Shown: positions 50,753-60,279 of the stretch, in pieces | Layout: every line of letters begins with the position of its first letter | Position numbering within the stretch: position 1 is the stretch's first letter | Assembly (NCBI RefSeq): GCF_013372285.1 | Contig: NZ_CP054301.1 | Span: 3,190,001-3,254,000, forward strand | Source: Marinomonas primoryensis | Lineage (GTDB): Bacteria > Pseudomonadota > Gammaproteobacteria > Pseudomonadales > Marinomonadaceae | Length of the DNA stretch: 64,000 nucleotides | Reading direction: 5' to 3' | Made by a program: the position numbers and the translations under genes | The notes under the pieces: model-generated | What the model was told of the DNA's origin: nothing | The model's input: the letters and a program-made list of their open reading frames with translations, nothing else | Database searches by the model: none

Positions 50753-52135
50753 TTAAAACTTAGGGAAATTCCCTCCACCCGGCATACCACCACCAGGCAT
50801 CATTCCACCCAAACCACGCATCATTTTTTGCATACCACCTTTCGCGGTCATCTTCTTCATCATTTTTTGCATTTGCTTATGTTGCTTAAGCAAACGATTC
50901 AAATCCTGTATTTGCAATCCTGCACCCGTTGAAATACGTTTTTTTCGCGAGCCATTAATAACATCAGGGTTGCGGCGCTCAGCTGACGTCATTGAATTAA
51001 TTAAGGCTTCCATTTGAACGAACATTTTGTCATTCACTTTATCCTTAACATTACCCAATTGACCCATGCCTGGCATTTTATCTAACATTGAGCTCATACC
51101 GCCCATGTTTTTCATTTGCTGAAGCTGCTCTTTAAAGTCTTCTAAGTCAAAGCCTTTGCCTTTTTTCAGCTTCCCGGCTAATTTTTCAGCTTTTTCTTTA
51201 TCTATTTTTTGTTCTGCCTCCTCTATTAAAGAAAGCATGTCACCCATACCCAAGATACGAGACGCTAAACGATCAGGGTGGAAAGGCTCTAGTGCATCGG
51301 TTTTTTCACCTACACCCAAGAACTTAATAGGCTTACCGGTAATATGACGAACAGACAACGCGGCACCGCCACGAGCATCGCCGTCAGTTTTCGTTAAGAT
51401 AACGCCCGTTAAAGGTAAAATATCGCCAAATGCTTTTGCCGTATTTGCCGCATCCTGACCGGTCATTGCATCGACAACAAATAAGGTCTCGATCGGATTA
51501 GCCGCTGCGTGTAGCGCCTTAATCTCCGCCATCATATCGTCATCAATTGCCAAACGACCCGCGGTATCGACTATCAAAACATCTTTATGGGCTTTTTTGG
51601 CGTAATCAATTGCGCTATTAACAATGTCAATTGGCTTCTGTGACAAATCGCTTGGGATAAAGTCGACACCCACTTCACCAGCAAGTGTTTCAAGCTGTTT
51701 AATAGCGGCAGGACGATAAACGTCCGCACTGACAACAGAGACAGATTTTTTCTCGCGCTCTTTTAAGTACTTAGCAAGCTTAGCCGCCGAGGTAGTTTTA
51801 CCCGCCCCTTGTAAACCTGCCAATAAAATAACAGCTGGGCCAGCAACACGAAGATTCAGCCCATCGTTAGCCTGACCCATTACATTTTCAAGTTCCTGCT
51901 TAACAATTTTCAGGAAAACCTGTCCAGGGCTCAAACTTTTTGAGACTTCAGTCCCTATTGCACGCTCTCTGACGGCTTCAATAAAATCTTTGACAACAGG
52001 CAGTGCAACATCAGCCTCAAGAAGTGCCATACGCACTTCACGCAACACTTCTTTTATGTTGTCGTCAGTTAATTTAGCTCGACCTCGTATACGATCAAGC
52101 GAGGAAGTTAAACGATTCGATAAATTGTCGAACAT
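50753..52135 (-). CDS. ffh: Signal recognition particle protein Ffh
   Basis: Ffh is the GTPase of the signal recognition particle, which with 4.5S RNA targets membrane proteins. The 460-residue protein has an N domain, a G domain with GLQGAGKTTSAAKLA near residue 107, VDTAGRL and TKTDGDARGGAAL, and a methionine-rich M domain that ends in glycine- and methionine-rich repeats (GGMMPGGGMPGGG). It lies upstream of rpsP on the same strand with its own terminator and is divergent from ypjD. Confidence 0.98.
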   Translation of the reverse strand: MFDNLSNRLTSSLDRIRGRAKLTDDNIKEVLREVRMALLEADVALPVVKDFIEAVRERAIGTEVSKSLSPGQVFLKIVKQELENVMGQANDGLNLRVAGPAVILLAGLQGAGKTTSAAKLAKYLKEREKKSVSVVSADVYRPAAIKQLETLAGEVGVDFIPSDLSQKPIDIVNSAIDYAKKAHKDVLIVDTAGRLAIDDDMMAEIKALHAAANPIETLFVVDAMTGQDAANTAKAFGDILPLTGVILTKTDGDARGGAALSVRHITGKPIKFLGVGEKTDALEPFHPDRLASRILGMGDMLSLIEEAEQKIDKEKAEKLAGKLKKGKGFDLEDFKEQLQQMKNMGGMSSMLDKMPGMGQLGNVKDKVNDKMFVQMEALINSMTSAERRNPDVINGSRKKRISTGAGLQIQDLNRLLKQHKQMQKMMKKMTAKGGMQKMMRGLGGMMPGGGMPGGGNFPKF

Positions 52136-52264
52136 ATTGCCCTCAAATTTTGGCTCTAAATGGAAAAAACCTACGGTTTCAGTTTATCCAAGGTGAAATT
52201 ATCTCTATTATAACGGATAAATGTTTGTCACCCTATACCTTTACTCTTCGGAACCTTTAGTTTC

Positions 52265-53032
52265 ATGACTCAATTATCGCTTTGGCTTGCTTGTATTGCT
52301 TGTTTGATCGCTGGCACAGCGTATTATTTTCGTCCGACAAATCGCTCCACCCAGTATGTTGGGGCGATTGCAATCGCCGTACATACCTTTTCACTAACTC
52401 AATTATTACTTAACTATGACGGTTTTAATTTTTTGACCATCGGGCTTCTGATCGCCATTATCGGCAACAGTTTACTTTGGTTAAGTAATCGCGATAAAGA
52501 CTTATCCCTGTTACTAGGCACTGCTTTACTGCTGAGTGCCATCGTCATTGCGCTAAACGCCATTAAACCATGGGATTTAACGCAGCTACACAGTAGTTCA
52601 TGGGGCACTAGCGCCCACATACTTATAGCATCCGCAGCTTATAGTTTATTTACCACCGCTTGCGGGGTAGGAATACTCCTTTCTATTCAAGAGTACCAAC
52701 TTAAGCACCATAAGCTTAAACAACTACTCAGAGTCCCTCCATTACAAGTATTGGAGCAGCTGATGTTTGAATTCATCTGGGCTGCCTTCATCTTGCTAAC
52801 CATCACAATAGCGACTGGGTTTTATTTTATTGAAGACATGTTTGCCCAACACCTCGTCCATAAAACATTCTTCACAATAGCTTCTTGGTTTGTTTTTGCA
52901 GGGTTACTGCTAGGCAGACATATTGTAGGCTGGCGTGGACAATTGGCGGTAAAGCTTACCTTGAGCGGCTTTTTCTTGCTAATGCTAGGCTATTTTGGCA
53001 GTCAAATTGTGCTACAAATTTTATCCAACTAG
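52265..53032 (+). CDS. ypjD: CcsA/CcmC-like inner-membrane protein (YpjD type)
   Basis: The 255-residue protein has about eight membrane segments and belongs to the cytochrome c assembly family of heme-handling proteins. Conserved features are SWGTSAHILIASAAYSLF and, near the end, HKTFFTIASWFVFAGLLLGRHIVGWRG, with histidines at membrane edges. Its stand-alone position beside ffh is usual for YpjD. A role in heme handling is known only for the wider family. Confidence 0.87.
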   Translation: MTQLSLWLACIACLIAGTAYYFRPTNRSTQYVGAIAIAVHTFSLTQLLLNYDGFNFLTIGLLIAIIGNSLLWLSNRDKDLSLLLGTALLLSAIVIALNAIKPWDLTQLHSSSWGTSAHILIASAAYSLFTTACGVGILLSIQEYQLKHHKLKQLLRVPPLQVLEQLMFEFIWAAFILLTITIATGFYFIEDMFAQHLVHKTFFTIASWFVFAGLLLGRHIVGWRGQLAVKLTLSGFFLLMLGYFGSQIVLQILSN

Positions 53033-53115
53033 TCGACAATGAGATAAAGTATGTTTGACAGTAAGACCTTAAGAACTAATAATCCTTTTATCTACATAAT
53101 TGAGGCGATCCCTTT

Positions 53116-54372
53116 TTGAACGAAGTACCCTTAGGTGTTCTTAGTGGAATACTTTTTTGTCTTATTTTACTTTCTGCTTTCTTTTCGAGTTCCGAAACAG
53201 GGATGCTGTCGATTAACAAATATCGACTAAAGCACCTTGTTAAAACTAAGAACCGATCCGCGATCAAGGTAAACTCCCTTCTAGAACGACCAGATAGACT
53301 TATTGGCGTCATATTAATAGGAAATAACTTTGTTAATATCCTTGCTTCAGCAATAGCAACCATCATTGCCGTTCGTCTATGGGGCGATGCCGGTGTAGCA
53401 ATAGCAACCGCCGCACTCACTATGGTGGTGCTAATTTTTGCAGAGGTAACACCAAAGACGCTGGCAGCAATACACCCAGAAAAAATTGCCTTTCCGGCCT
53501 CTTGGATTCTTGCCATTTTATTAAAGGTATTGTATCCACTGGTCTGGTTGGTAAATGGCTTGTCTAATGGACTATTACGCTTAATCGGCGTTCATGCTTC
53601 TCAAAACAATCACAACACACTCGACTCTGAAGAGCTGAGGACCGTTGTTAATGAAGCAAGTGGCCTCATACCAGCTGCGCACCAAGACATGCTGCTTTCC
53701 ATTCTCGACCTAGAAAAAGTGTCTGTCGAAGACATCATGGTGCCTCGAAATGAAGTGATCGGTATTGATATCGAAGACTCCATCGAAGAGATCATTGAGC
53801 AAATCTGCCAAAGCAGACACACTCGAATGCCCGTTTATAATGGCGAAATTAATAAAGTCATTGGCATACTTCATGCTAGACACGCGGCCGTTTTCCTTCG
53901 TGATCCAACGCCTTCTAAAGCAGCACTTCTAAAAGCGACCGTTGAACCGTATTTCATCCCTGAAAGTACATCATTAAACACCGTATTACTCAATTTCCAA
54001 AAAGATCACCAACAAATGGGTATCGTAGTAGATGAATATGGTGACGTTCAAGGCATCGCAGCACTAGAAGATGTACTCGAAGAGATCGTAGGCGAATTCA
54101 CTCCGCCAACACTGGATGAAGAAGAGGAAATTCAAACTCTAGAAGACGGCGCTTTTAGGATAGAAGGTTCGACACACATTCGGGAAATCAACAAAACACT
54201 CGATTGGCACTTACCGACTGACGGCCCAAAAACACTTAACGGCCTCATTATTGAAACGCTAGAATTCATTCCTGAACACCCTATTAGTTTATGGGTGGGT
54301 CACTACATGATTGAAATTCAGGAAATAGAAGATAAAGTCGTCAAATACGCCAAGCTTCGTCTGAAGCGCTAA
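53116..54372 (+). CDS. CNNM/CorC-family membrane protein with CBS domains
   Basis: The 418-residue protein has a DUF21 (CNNM) membrane domain with about four segments (1-185), a CBS pair (about 200-325, with MVPRNEVIGIDIEDSIEEII and GIVVDEYGDVQGIAALEDVL), and a C-terminal CorC/HlyC domain (DGAFRIEGSTHIREIN). The family takes part in magnesium or cobalt homeostasis. It is close to YfjD, which is also found next to ypjD and ffh in other gammaproteobacteria. It starts with TTG at 53116, with GAGG about 10 bases before. The frame has no better start. Confidence 0.88.
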   Translation: MNEVPLGVLSGILFCLILLSAFFSSSETGMLSINKYRLKHLVKTKNRSAIKVNSLLERPDRLIGVILIGNNFVNILASAIATIIAVRLWGDAGVAIATAALTMVVLIFAEVTPKTLAAIHPEKIAFPASWILAILLKVLYPLVWLVNGLSNGLLRLIGVHASQNNHNTLDSEELRTVVNEASGLIPAAHQDMLLSILDLEKVSVEDIMVPRNEVIGIDIEDSIEEIIEQICQSRHTRMPVYNGEINKVIGILHARHAAVFLRDPTPSKAALLKATVEPYFIPESTSLNTVLLNFQKDHQQMGIVVDEYGDVQGIAALEDVLEEIVGEFTPPTLDEEEEIQTLEDGAFRIEGSTHIREINKTLDWHLPTDGPKTLNGLIIETLEFIPEHPISLWVGHYMIEIQEIEDKVVKYAKLRLKR

Positions 54373-54381
54373 AGGAAATTC

Positions 54382-54918
54382 ATGAGATACTGCCCACAAT
54401 GCGGTCATGCCGTAGAGATGAAAATTCCTATTGGGGATAATCGTGTTAGAGCGGTATGCCCAAGTTGTGAGTACATAGATTATGACAACCCTAGAATCAT
54501 CACAGGGACAATTCCTTTGTATAAAGGGCGACTTTTGTTGTGTCGACGTAATATCGAACCACGCTTAGGTTTCTGGACATTGCCTGCAGGTTTTATGGAA
54601 AACCAAGAAACCACCAGTGAAGGCGCATTAAGAGAAACACTGGAGGAAAGCGGATCAATCGCAGTCTGTAAGCAAGCCTTCAGCATGATCAGCATCCCTC
54701 ATATTAATCAAGTTCACCTATTTTATCTTGCTGAACTAGAACGAGACGACTTCCACGCCACAGACGAAAGTTCTGAAGTGGCGCTTTTTGATCTAGATAA
54801 TATTCCTTGGGATGAGCTCGCTTTCAGCAGTGTCAGTAGAACAATAAAGCTATTCATTGAAGACCATAAGAATGAACACTACGGGTTTCATGAGGAAACC
54901 ATTTTCATGAATTCATAA
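54382..54918 (+). CDS. Zinc-ribbon Nudix hydrolase
   Basis: The 178-residue protein has an N-terminal zinc ribbon (CPQCGHAVEM and CPSCEYIDYDNPR) and a Nudix box GFMENQETTSEGALRETLEE followed by SG near residue 71. The zinc ribbon is reminiscent of NADH pyrophosphatase NudC, but the protein is shorter and lacks the NudC SQPWPFPxS motif, so the substrate is unknown. It begins 9 bases after the CorC-like gene and is probably cotranscribed with it. AAGGAAA precedes the ATG. Confidence 0.87.
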   Translation: MRYCPQCGHAVEMKIPIGDNRVRAVCPSCEYIDYDNPRIITGTIPLYKGRLLLCRRNIEPRLGFWTLPAGFMENQETTSEGALRETLEESGSIAVCKQAFSMISIPHINQVHLFYLAELERDDFHATDESSEVALFDLDNIPWDELAFSSVSRTIKLFIEDHKNEHYGFHEETIFMNS

Positions 54919-54969
54919 TAAAAATAGATCGTCATCCCCTACTCCCATTCCAGCAACACCACCGTAAGC

Positions 54970-55926
54970 CTACGCGGTAGGATCAAAAATATCACCCTGC
55001 CACCGACCAGACTCACACTCTTGCTGAGTTACTTGATGAATCAGCGGAACAACCGCTCTTAACATCGCTGTTTCAGGACGGTTAGCGGAAGTTGATATGT
55101 ATACATCTCGCCATAACGTCGGTTCCACGATCTCCAGAGCATGGATCTGATCCGTCTTTTGTAAATGATAAAAAGCTGAAGTGGGAGACAATAAAATACC
55201 ATAACCATCCATTACATAACGCAGCGTCGTCATCAATTGCCCGAAAGCAGGTTTGTGAGGCACCCTGATCCCTGTCTTTTCTTCATACTGACGCAAGATA
55301 TAACCTAATGAATCCCGCTCCCCTGTCACAATTACTTCGTGGTTCGCCAACTCGGCAAAAGTAATCGTTGACTTCGCTCTTAGCGCTTTATGTGATGGCA
55401 CTTTCGGATCACAGCCCATGGAAATAAACAGTTTTTCTCGAAACAGTTTTTCTTGACGTATTTGGCTTAAGTCACTGCCATCCGGTGACGATATAGCCAC
55501 ATCTATTTCTCCTGCCAATAGCTGATTAGACAAGCTATAAGACAATCCTGTATAGAGTTCTAACTTAATCTGAGGATAGTTCTGCTCAACCAAAGCCAAT
55601 AAGGGAACAGAAATAATATTCCCTATCGGTTGAGTCATGCCTATAGACAACTGACCGGCAGGCTCTCTTTCGAATTGATGGACATCGAACTTTGCCTGTT
55701 CGACTTGGCGAATAATAGACTCCGCATGCGCTTTAAAAATCAATCCGCTTTCTGTCAACACCACACCACGAAAGCTGCGATCAAACAATTTCGCGCCAAG
55801 CTCATGCTCTAAATTTTCAATCTGCAGCGTAATACTTGGTTGAGCCACATCTAACGCCCGTGCCGCGGCCGCGATACTATTAATCTCCGCGGTTTTAAGA
55901 AAAAACCGTAACTGCTTAGTATTCAT
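54970..55926 (-). CDS. LysR-family transcriptional regulator
   Basis: The 318-residue protein has an N-terminal helix-turn-helix (TKQLRFFLKTAEINSIAAAARAL, then VAQPSITLQIENLEHELGAKLF) and a C-terminal effector domain (about 95-300). The start is the ATG at 55926. A TTG two codons earlier is also in frame. It is divergent from a PanE-like gene, across 279 bases that contain two copies of the TTAACATGTTAA-type motif, so it may control that gene and perhaps the TRAP genes. The effector is not known. Confidence 0.92.
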   Translation of the reverse strand: MNTKQLRFFLKTAEINSIAAAARALDVAQPSITLQIENLEHELGAKLFDRSFRGVVLTESGLIFKAHAESIIRQVEQAKFDVHQFEREPAGQLSIGMTQPIGNIISVPLLALVEQNYPQIKLELYTGLSYSLSNQLLAGEIDVAISSPDGSDLSQIRQEKLFREKLFISMGCDPKVPSHKALRAKSTITFAELANHEVIVTGERDSLGYILRQYEEKTGIRVPHKPAFGQLMTTLRYVMDGYGILLSPTSAFYHLQKTDQIHALEIVEPTLWRDVYISTSANRPETAMLRAVVPLIHQVTQQECESGRWQGDIFDPTA

Positions 55927-55997
55927 AATCAAATAGCTACATAAAAAATATAGAGCTTCACCATAATCATTTTAGTTTTTTATAGCCAGTCATTTAT

Positions 55998-56009
55998 TTA
56001 ACATGTTAA
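55998..56009. promoter_or_regulatory. Operator-like palindrome, site A
   Basis: TTAACATGTTAA is a perfect 12-base palindrome, 72 bases before the LysR gene start. It is followed by AATAAACATT and AATACAT, a pattern almost repeated 159 bases away at site B. The same core occurs ahead of dctQ and hpaE. Confidence 0.6.
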
Positions 56010-56156
56010 TAAACATTCTAATACATCAAGTCGCACGGTATAGACCATCAAGTATTTCTATCTAAATACGCACCAATTCGCTCCAAAGCTAGGTCCTCCA
56101 TAAAAAACTATAAGCACCACCATATTTTTTAGTGTTTTGCTCCCTCCACGCTTTTT

Positions 56157-56168
56157 TTAACATGTTGA
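56157..56168. promoter_or_regulatory. Operator-like palindrome, site B
   Basis: TTAACATGTTGA lies 38 bases before the PanE-like gene start. With the following ATAAACAT and AATACAT it repeats about 30 bases of site A in the same orientation. The place near the expected promoter suits a repressor site. Confidence 0.6.
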
Positions 56169-56205
56169 TAAACATAGACAATACATAGATAAAAAAGGAA
56201 AAAAA

Positions 56206-57186
56206 ATGAAAATATGTATCGTAGGCGTTGGCGCTATCGGCGGATTTATTGGTGCACGCCTTGCAACAAACAGTCACTTTACTGTTAATGCATTAGCTCG
56301 CGGGGAAAGCCTACGCGCGCTTAACGAACATGGATGGCGATTAGAGCAAGACGGAGAAATCATTCAACGACCTTGTGTTGCTGCAGAATCTGCTGTCGAT
56401 TTAGGCCTTCAAGACATTGTCTTCATCGCTTTAAAAACGCCGGCTCTAGTGCAAGTTTTACCAACTTTAGCCCCTCTTATTGGTGAAAACACACTGATTG
56501 TTTCAGCTATGAATGGCATTCCTTGGTGGTTTTTCCGAGATATTGAAGAGCAATCTAACCTCCCCTTCCAATCAGTAAACCCCAAAGGCGCTCATCATCT
56601 AGCCGTTCCCTACAAAAATATTATTGGCTTAGTTGTCCATGCCGCCGCCACCCGTACCAAACCTGGTTTTATTCAACATAAAGCAGGGAATCGTCTGCTG
56701 ATTGGGGAGCCAGAAGGAGGCACATCCGTTAGAGCTCAAATGCTCGCAGACATGCTTACTGAAGTCGGTTTTGACTGTAACCATTCAGAGAATATTCGCT
56801 CTGAAATTTGGTTTAAATTGTGGGGTAACATGACAACAAATCCAATCAGTGCAATAACAGGCGCCACAGCGGATAAAATTCTTCAAGACCCTCTCGTTCG
56901 AAAGTATTGCTCTGCCGTTATGAATGAAGCCGCTATCCTAGGCGAGCAGATTGGCTGTCAGATCAATGAAGACCCAGAAAGCCGACACGAAGGTACAGAA
57001 AAGCTAGGAGCGTTTAAAACCTCCATGTTACAGGATGTTGAAAACGGTCGTGCCATAGAACTAGACTCTATTCTAGGCATCGTTTATGAACTCGCACAAA
57101 GACTTGAAATAAGCACACCTAACATCGAGTCTTTATTTGGCTTAACCAGGTTATTTGCAAAAACAAAAGGTTTATACGATCAGTAA
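56206..57186 (+). CDS. PanE/ApbA-type ketoacid reductase
   Basis: The 326-residue protein belongs to the 2-dehydropantoate 2-reductase family. It has the NADP fold ICIVGVGAIGGFIGARLA and the C-terminal domain with WFKLWGNMTTNPISAITGAT, including the family lysine and asparagine, then ENGRAIELDSILG. The usual PanE makes pantoate for coenzyme A. Next to a LysR regulator and TRAP transporter, this copy is more likely a catabolic paralogue that reduces another 2-keto acid. AAGGAAAAAAA precedes the ATG. Confidence 0.85.
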   Translation: MKICIVGVGAIGGFIGARLATNSHFTVNALARGESLRALNEHGWRLEQDGEIIQRPCVAAESAVDLGLQDIVFIALKTPALVQVLPTLAPLIGENTLIVSAMNGIPWWFFRDIEEQSNLPFQSVNPKGAHHLAVPYKNIIGLVVHAAATRTKPGFIQHKAGNRLLIGEPEGGTSVRAQMLADMLTEVGFDCNHSENIRSEIWFKLWGNMTTNPISAITGATADKILQDPLVRKYCSAVMNEAAILGEQIGCQINEDPESRHEGTEKLGAFKTSMLQDVENGRAIELDSILGIVYELAQRLEISTPNIESLFGLTRLFAKTKGLYDQ

Positions 57187-57204
57187 TAAATCAAAACGTC
57201 TTAA

Positions 57205-57238
57205 AAAAAACGCCCGATGAATACCATCGGGCGTTTTA
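57205..57238. terminator. Bidirectional terminator between the PanE-like gene and dctP
   Basis: AAAACGCCCGATG-AATAC-CATCGGGCGTTTT is a 13-base perfect stem with an A-run on the left and T-run on the right. It ends both convergent transcripts. Confidence 0.92.
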
Positions 57239-57276
57239 GTCTGTCAACAAGCGCCCTAAATCAGAGCAACATAACG

Positions 57277-58305
57277 TTATTTTTCGCTATTAATCTCATT
57301 CACGTATTTACGGAATGCCGCCAAACCGGCTTTTGCATCCACATCGCGATTTTTGACAGAATCAATCCAAAGCTGATCAATGCCTTTTGTTAACTTATTA
57401 AGATCTTTTACTCGTTGATCATCCTCAGTTAGGAACACCACATTGACGCCATTAGATTTGGCCTCCAATATACCATTTTCGTCCGCTTTACCCCAAGCCG
57501 CGCCAGCCAGTCTTGATAGTTTCTCGCCGGAGACTCTCATGATAGCGTCTTGGTCTTTTTTACTCAGATCTTCAAATGCGTCAATGTTCATAACCACGCT
57601 AAACGCCGTTGTGTATAACCCCCTAGGAAACAACGTTAAATCAGAGCTTATTTCACTCAAACGGAAGAATTTTTGTTCCTGTACTGGTAAGAAAGTACCG
57701 TCAACAACGCCCTGTTGCATCATTTCATAAGACTTAGGAGCGGGTGCAGAAACAGGCGTTACTTCTAAACGTTCGGCAATATCATTGATCAAACCACCGC
57801 CAACACGCATTTTTTTGCCTTTTAAATCATCCAGAGAATTAACGGGGAATTTGGTATGAAGTTGCCCCGGGCCATGAACGAACAAAGCCAATAACTGCAA
57901 ACCATTGTACTCATCAGCGGATTCAAAATAATTTTTGTATGTTCTCCATAATGCCACTGAACCGGTTTCGGCGTCTGTAATTTCACCAGGAATTTCAGCC
58001 ACACTGGTGAGAGAGAAGCGACCAGGAAGGTAAGCATTCACACTAAAGCCGACGTCATACACGCCATCTTCTACTGCATCAAAAATCGTCTTCGGGTGTC
58101 CTGTGTAGTTCTCAACAATAATCTCAACTCGACCCTCGGTTGCTTCTTCTACCCATTTTGCCCATATCGGCCAAACCGTCTCATTTTGTGGGTTAGTCGG
58201 TGGTAACCAAGTCGCCACACGTAACGTCGTTTCAGCGGCCGTGGCGGAAAGAGAAAGCACAGCGCCTGCGGTAACACAAAGTAGGCTCTTTTTAAAATTC
58301 ATCAT
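57277..58305 (-). CDS. dctP: TRAP transporter solute-binding protein, DctP family
   Basis: The 342-residue periplasmic protein captures an organic acid for the DctQM permease. It has a signal peptide (SLLCVTAGAVLSLSATAAE, cleaved near residue 24) followed by TTLRVATWLPPTNPQNETVW. It keeps the DctP-like core with GKKMRVGGGLINDIAERL, near residue 165, where the carboxylate-binding arginine is expected. It follows dctM by 80 bases and is last in the operon dctQ-dctM-dctP. The substrate may be an aromatic acid, given the neighbouring hpa genes. Confidence 0.92.
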   Translation of the reverse strand: MMNFKKSLLCVTAGAVLSLSATAAETTLRVATWLPPTNPQNETVWPIWAKWVEEATEGRVEIIVENYTGHPKTIFDAVEDGVYDVGFSVNAYLPGRFSLTSVAEIPGEITDAETGSVALWRTYKNYFESADEYNGLQLLALFVHGPGQLHTKFPVNSLDDLKGKKMRVGGGLINDIAERLEVTPVSAPAPKSYEMMQQGVVDGTFLPVQEQKFFRLSEISSDLTLFPRGLYTTAFSVVMNIDAFEDLSKKDQDAIMRVSGEKLSRLAGAAWGKADENGILEAKSNGVNVVFLTEDDQRVKDLNKLTKGIDQLWIDSVKNRDVDAKAGLAAFRKYVNEINSEK

Positions 58306-58385
58306 TTTTATTATTCCTATTGGTTATGAATTATATTTTTCGTCACCACTCAAGACGTAATGGCGATTTTTTCTAAAAACAGACA

Positions 58386-59714
58386 TTATCGATACAGTAA
58401 CTCAGGCAAAAACATCGACACTTGGAAAACGAAAACGATGATCAAAAGTCGAATAATATCGACACACCAGAACGGTGTGACGCCTTTAAAAATAGTGGCG
58501 GCTTTGACGTCTTTAAGCACCGCACTAAGCACAAATACATTCATTCCCACCGGTGGCGTTATCAAACTAATCTCTGTGACCACGACCACCACAATGCCAA
58601 ACCAGACAAGGTCAAACCCTAGGCTGGATACCAATGGATAGAAAACAGGTACGGTTAAAAGCAACATAGAAAGACTTTCAAAAACCATTCCGAGCACAAT
58701 GTAAATGCCAAGAATGACAAGAATCACCACCATTGGGCTAAGCTCTAATGCCGTAACAAAATTCAACAAAGCATCGGGCAAACCGGCGCGATTGATAAAA
58801 TCTGAAAAGACGAGCGCGCCGATGACGACACTGAACAACATCGCAGACGTTCTAACGGTATCAATTAATGTTTCATAGACTGCAAGAAAGCTTAGACTAC
58901 GGCGAGCAAAGCCGATAACCAACGCGCCACCAGCACCAATGCCTGCCGCCTCTGTTGGTGTGAACACACCTAGATAAATCCCACCCATTACTATCGTAAA
59001 GAGTAATAAAACACCCCAGATTCCTCTTAGCGCAATCATACGTTCTTTGAATGTCATACGCTCTCCAGCAGGACCTGCCGAAGGGTCTCGCCAAACAACG
59101 TAACGTACCGCTCCCATATAGAGTATTATCCCCAAAATCCCTGGAATAAAACCTGCAGCAAACAATTCACGAATACTGGACTCTGTTAACAGTCCATAAA
59201 TAACTAAAATCACACTCGGCGGAATCAAGATGCCTAAGGTGCCGCCTGCCGCTATTGACGCTGTCGCCAGTCCATCTGAGTAACCGAACTTTCGCATAGG
59301 AGGCATGGCCACTTTGGCCATGGTCGCAGAGGTCGCCAAACTAGAACCACAAATGGCTGAAAACCCACCGCAAGCCAATACCGTAGACATAGCCAAGCCA
59401 CCTTTACGGTGACCTAAAAAAGCATAAGATGCGTTATACAATTCTTGAGATAAGCCAGAACGAGTAACAACATTCCCCATTAGAATAAACAAAGGAACAA
59501 CGGACAAACTGTACTCTTGCACGGTTTCAATGACGCGATTTGACGCCAGCGTAAGTGACGCCGTCCAACGGAAAGAAAATAGATTATCGAATCCCAATCC
59601 CTGCAAAATAGCAAAACCAAAAAAACCCACCACACCCATTGCAAAAGCAATTGGCATACGCAGAACTAAAATCAAGAATAAAAGGACAATAAAAGCGAGA
59701 AATACTACGGACAC
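58386..59714 (-). CDS. dctM: TRAP transporter large permease, DctM family
   Basis: The 442-residue inner-membrane protein has about 12 segments and uses an ion gradient to move the substrate. Family motifs are VVPLFILMGNVVTRSG, GGLAMSTVLACGGFSAICGSS and GTLGILIPPSVILVIYGLLTE. The frame has an ATG at 59744 inside dctQ, but I chose the GTG at 59714 (MSVVFLAF) because GGAG lies 6 bases before it and it starts right at the dctQ stop, a usual coupling of these genes. Confidence 0.93.
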   Translation of the reverse strand: MSVVFLAFIVLLFLILVLRMPIAFAMGVVGFFGFAILQGLGFDNLFSFRWTASLTLASNRVIETVQEYSLSVVPLFILMGNVVTRSGLSQELYNASYAFLGHRKGGLAMSTVLACGGFSAICGSSLATSATMAKVAMPPMRKFGYSDGLATASIAAGGTLGILIPPSVILVIYGLLTESSIRELFAAGFIPGILGIILYMGAVRYVVWRDPSAGPAGERMTFKERMIALRGIWGVLLLFTIVMGGIYLGVFTPTEAAGIGAGGALVIGFARRSLSFLAVYETLIDTVRTSAMLFSVVIGALVFSDFINRAGLPDALLNFVTALELSPMVVILVILGIYIVLGMVFESLSMLLLTVPVFYPLVSSLGFDLVWFGIVVVVVTEISLITPPVGMNVFVLSAVLKDVKAATIFKGVTPFWCVDIIRLLIIVFVFQVSMFLPELLYR

Positions 59715-59715
59715 A

Positions 59716-60252
59716 CTATTCTCCAACCTGCGATGAAAGATCATTTTTATTTGTGAGGACTCGATAAGCGCCGTAAGTGAGCATACATGCAGCCGTCAGC
59801 CAGCTCATAAAGGCAATATATTCAGCAATATACCCTGCAGGCAACCCAAGATACTCAGTCACTTCTCCGCGACGAAGGGAACGTTCGGCTAACTGATAAA
59901 TACGAATCGCTAAGAAATAAAACGAGGTAGATATAATGAAAACAGAAAAAATACCAAGCACTTTAATCACTCGCTTTCCTAACACAGAGTCAAGCAAGTC
60001 CACCACAACATGACCGCCACGCCAGGTCATTACTGGCATTTGTGCAAATACCATCACTGCCAAGCCCAGTTGCGTTATTTCAACAGCACCATCAATAGAA
60101 TTATTGAAAAAATACCGTCCAATCACATCAAAACAAGTCAGTAGTACAAGTAATAACAACACCGCTGCAGAAATCCCTTCTAGTACCAAACCAATCCATC
60201 GGTAGATATTGGGTTCAGGGTAATGCTTGTCTATCCATCCACTTAATTGCAT
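59716..60252 (-). CDS. dctQ: TRAP transporter small permease, DctQ family
   Basis: The 178-residue protein has four membrane segments (about 22-48, 58-76, 95-118, 140-162) and the family motif TCFDVIGRYFFNNSIDGAVEITQL, here with FNNSI in place of FN-S. DctQ assists DctM in transport. It is the first gene of the TRAP operon. A 40-bp palindrome lies 28 bases before its ATG, and AGGAGTT is its ribosome site. Confidence 0.92.
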   Translation of the reverse strand: MQLSGWIDKHYPEPNIYRWIGLVLEGISAAVLLLLVLLTCFDVIGRYFFNNSIDGAVEITQLGLAVMVFAQMPVMTWRGGHVVVDLLDSVLGKRVIKVLGIFSVFIISTSFYFLAIRIYQLAERSLRRGEVTEYLGLPAGYIAEYIAFMSWLTAACMLTYGAYRVLTNKNDLSSQVGE

Positions 60253-60279
60253 GGAAACTCCTAGTTAATACTCTAATTA

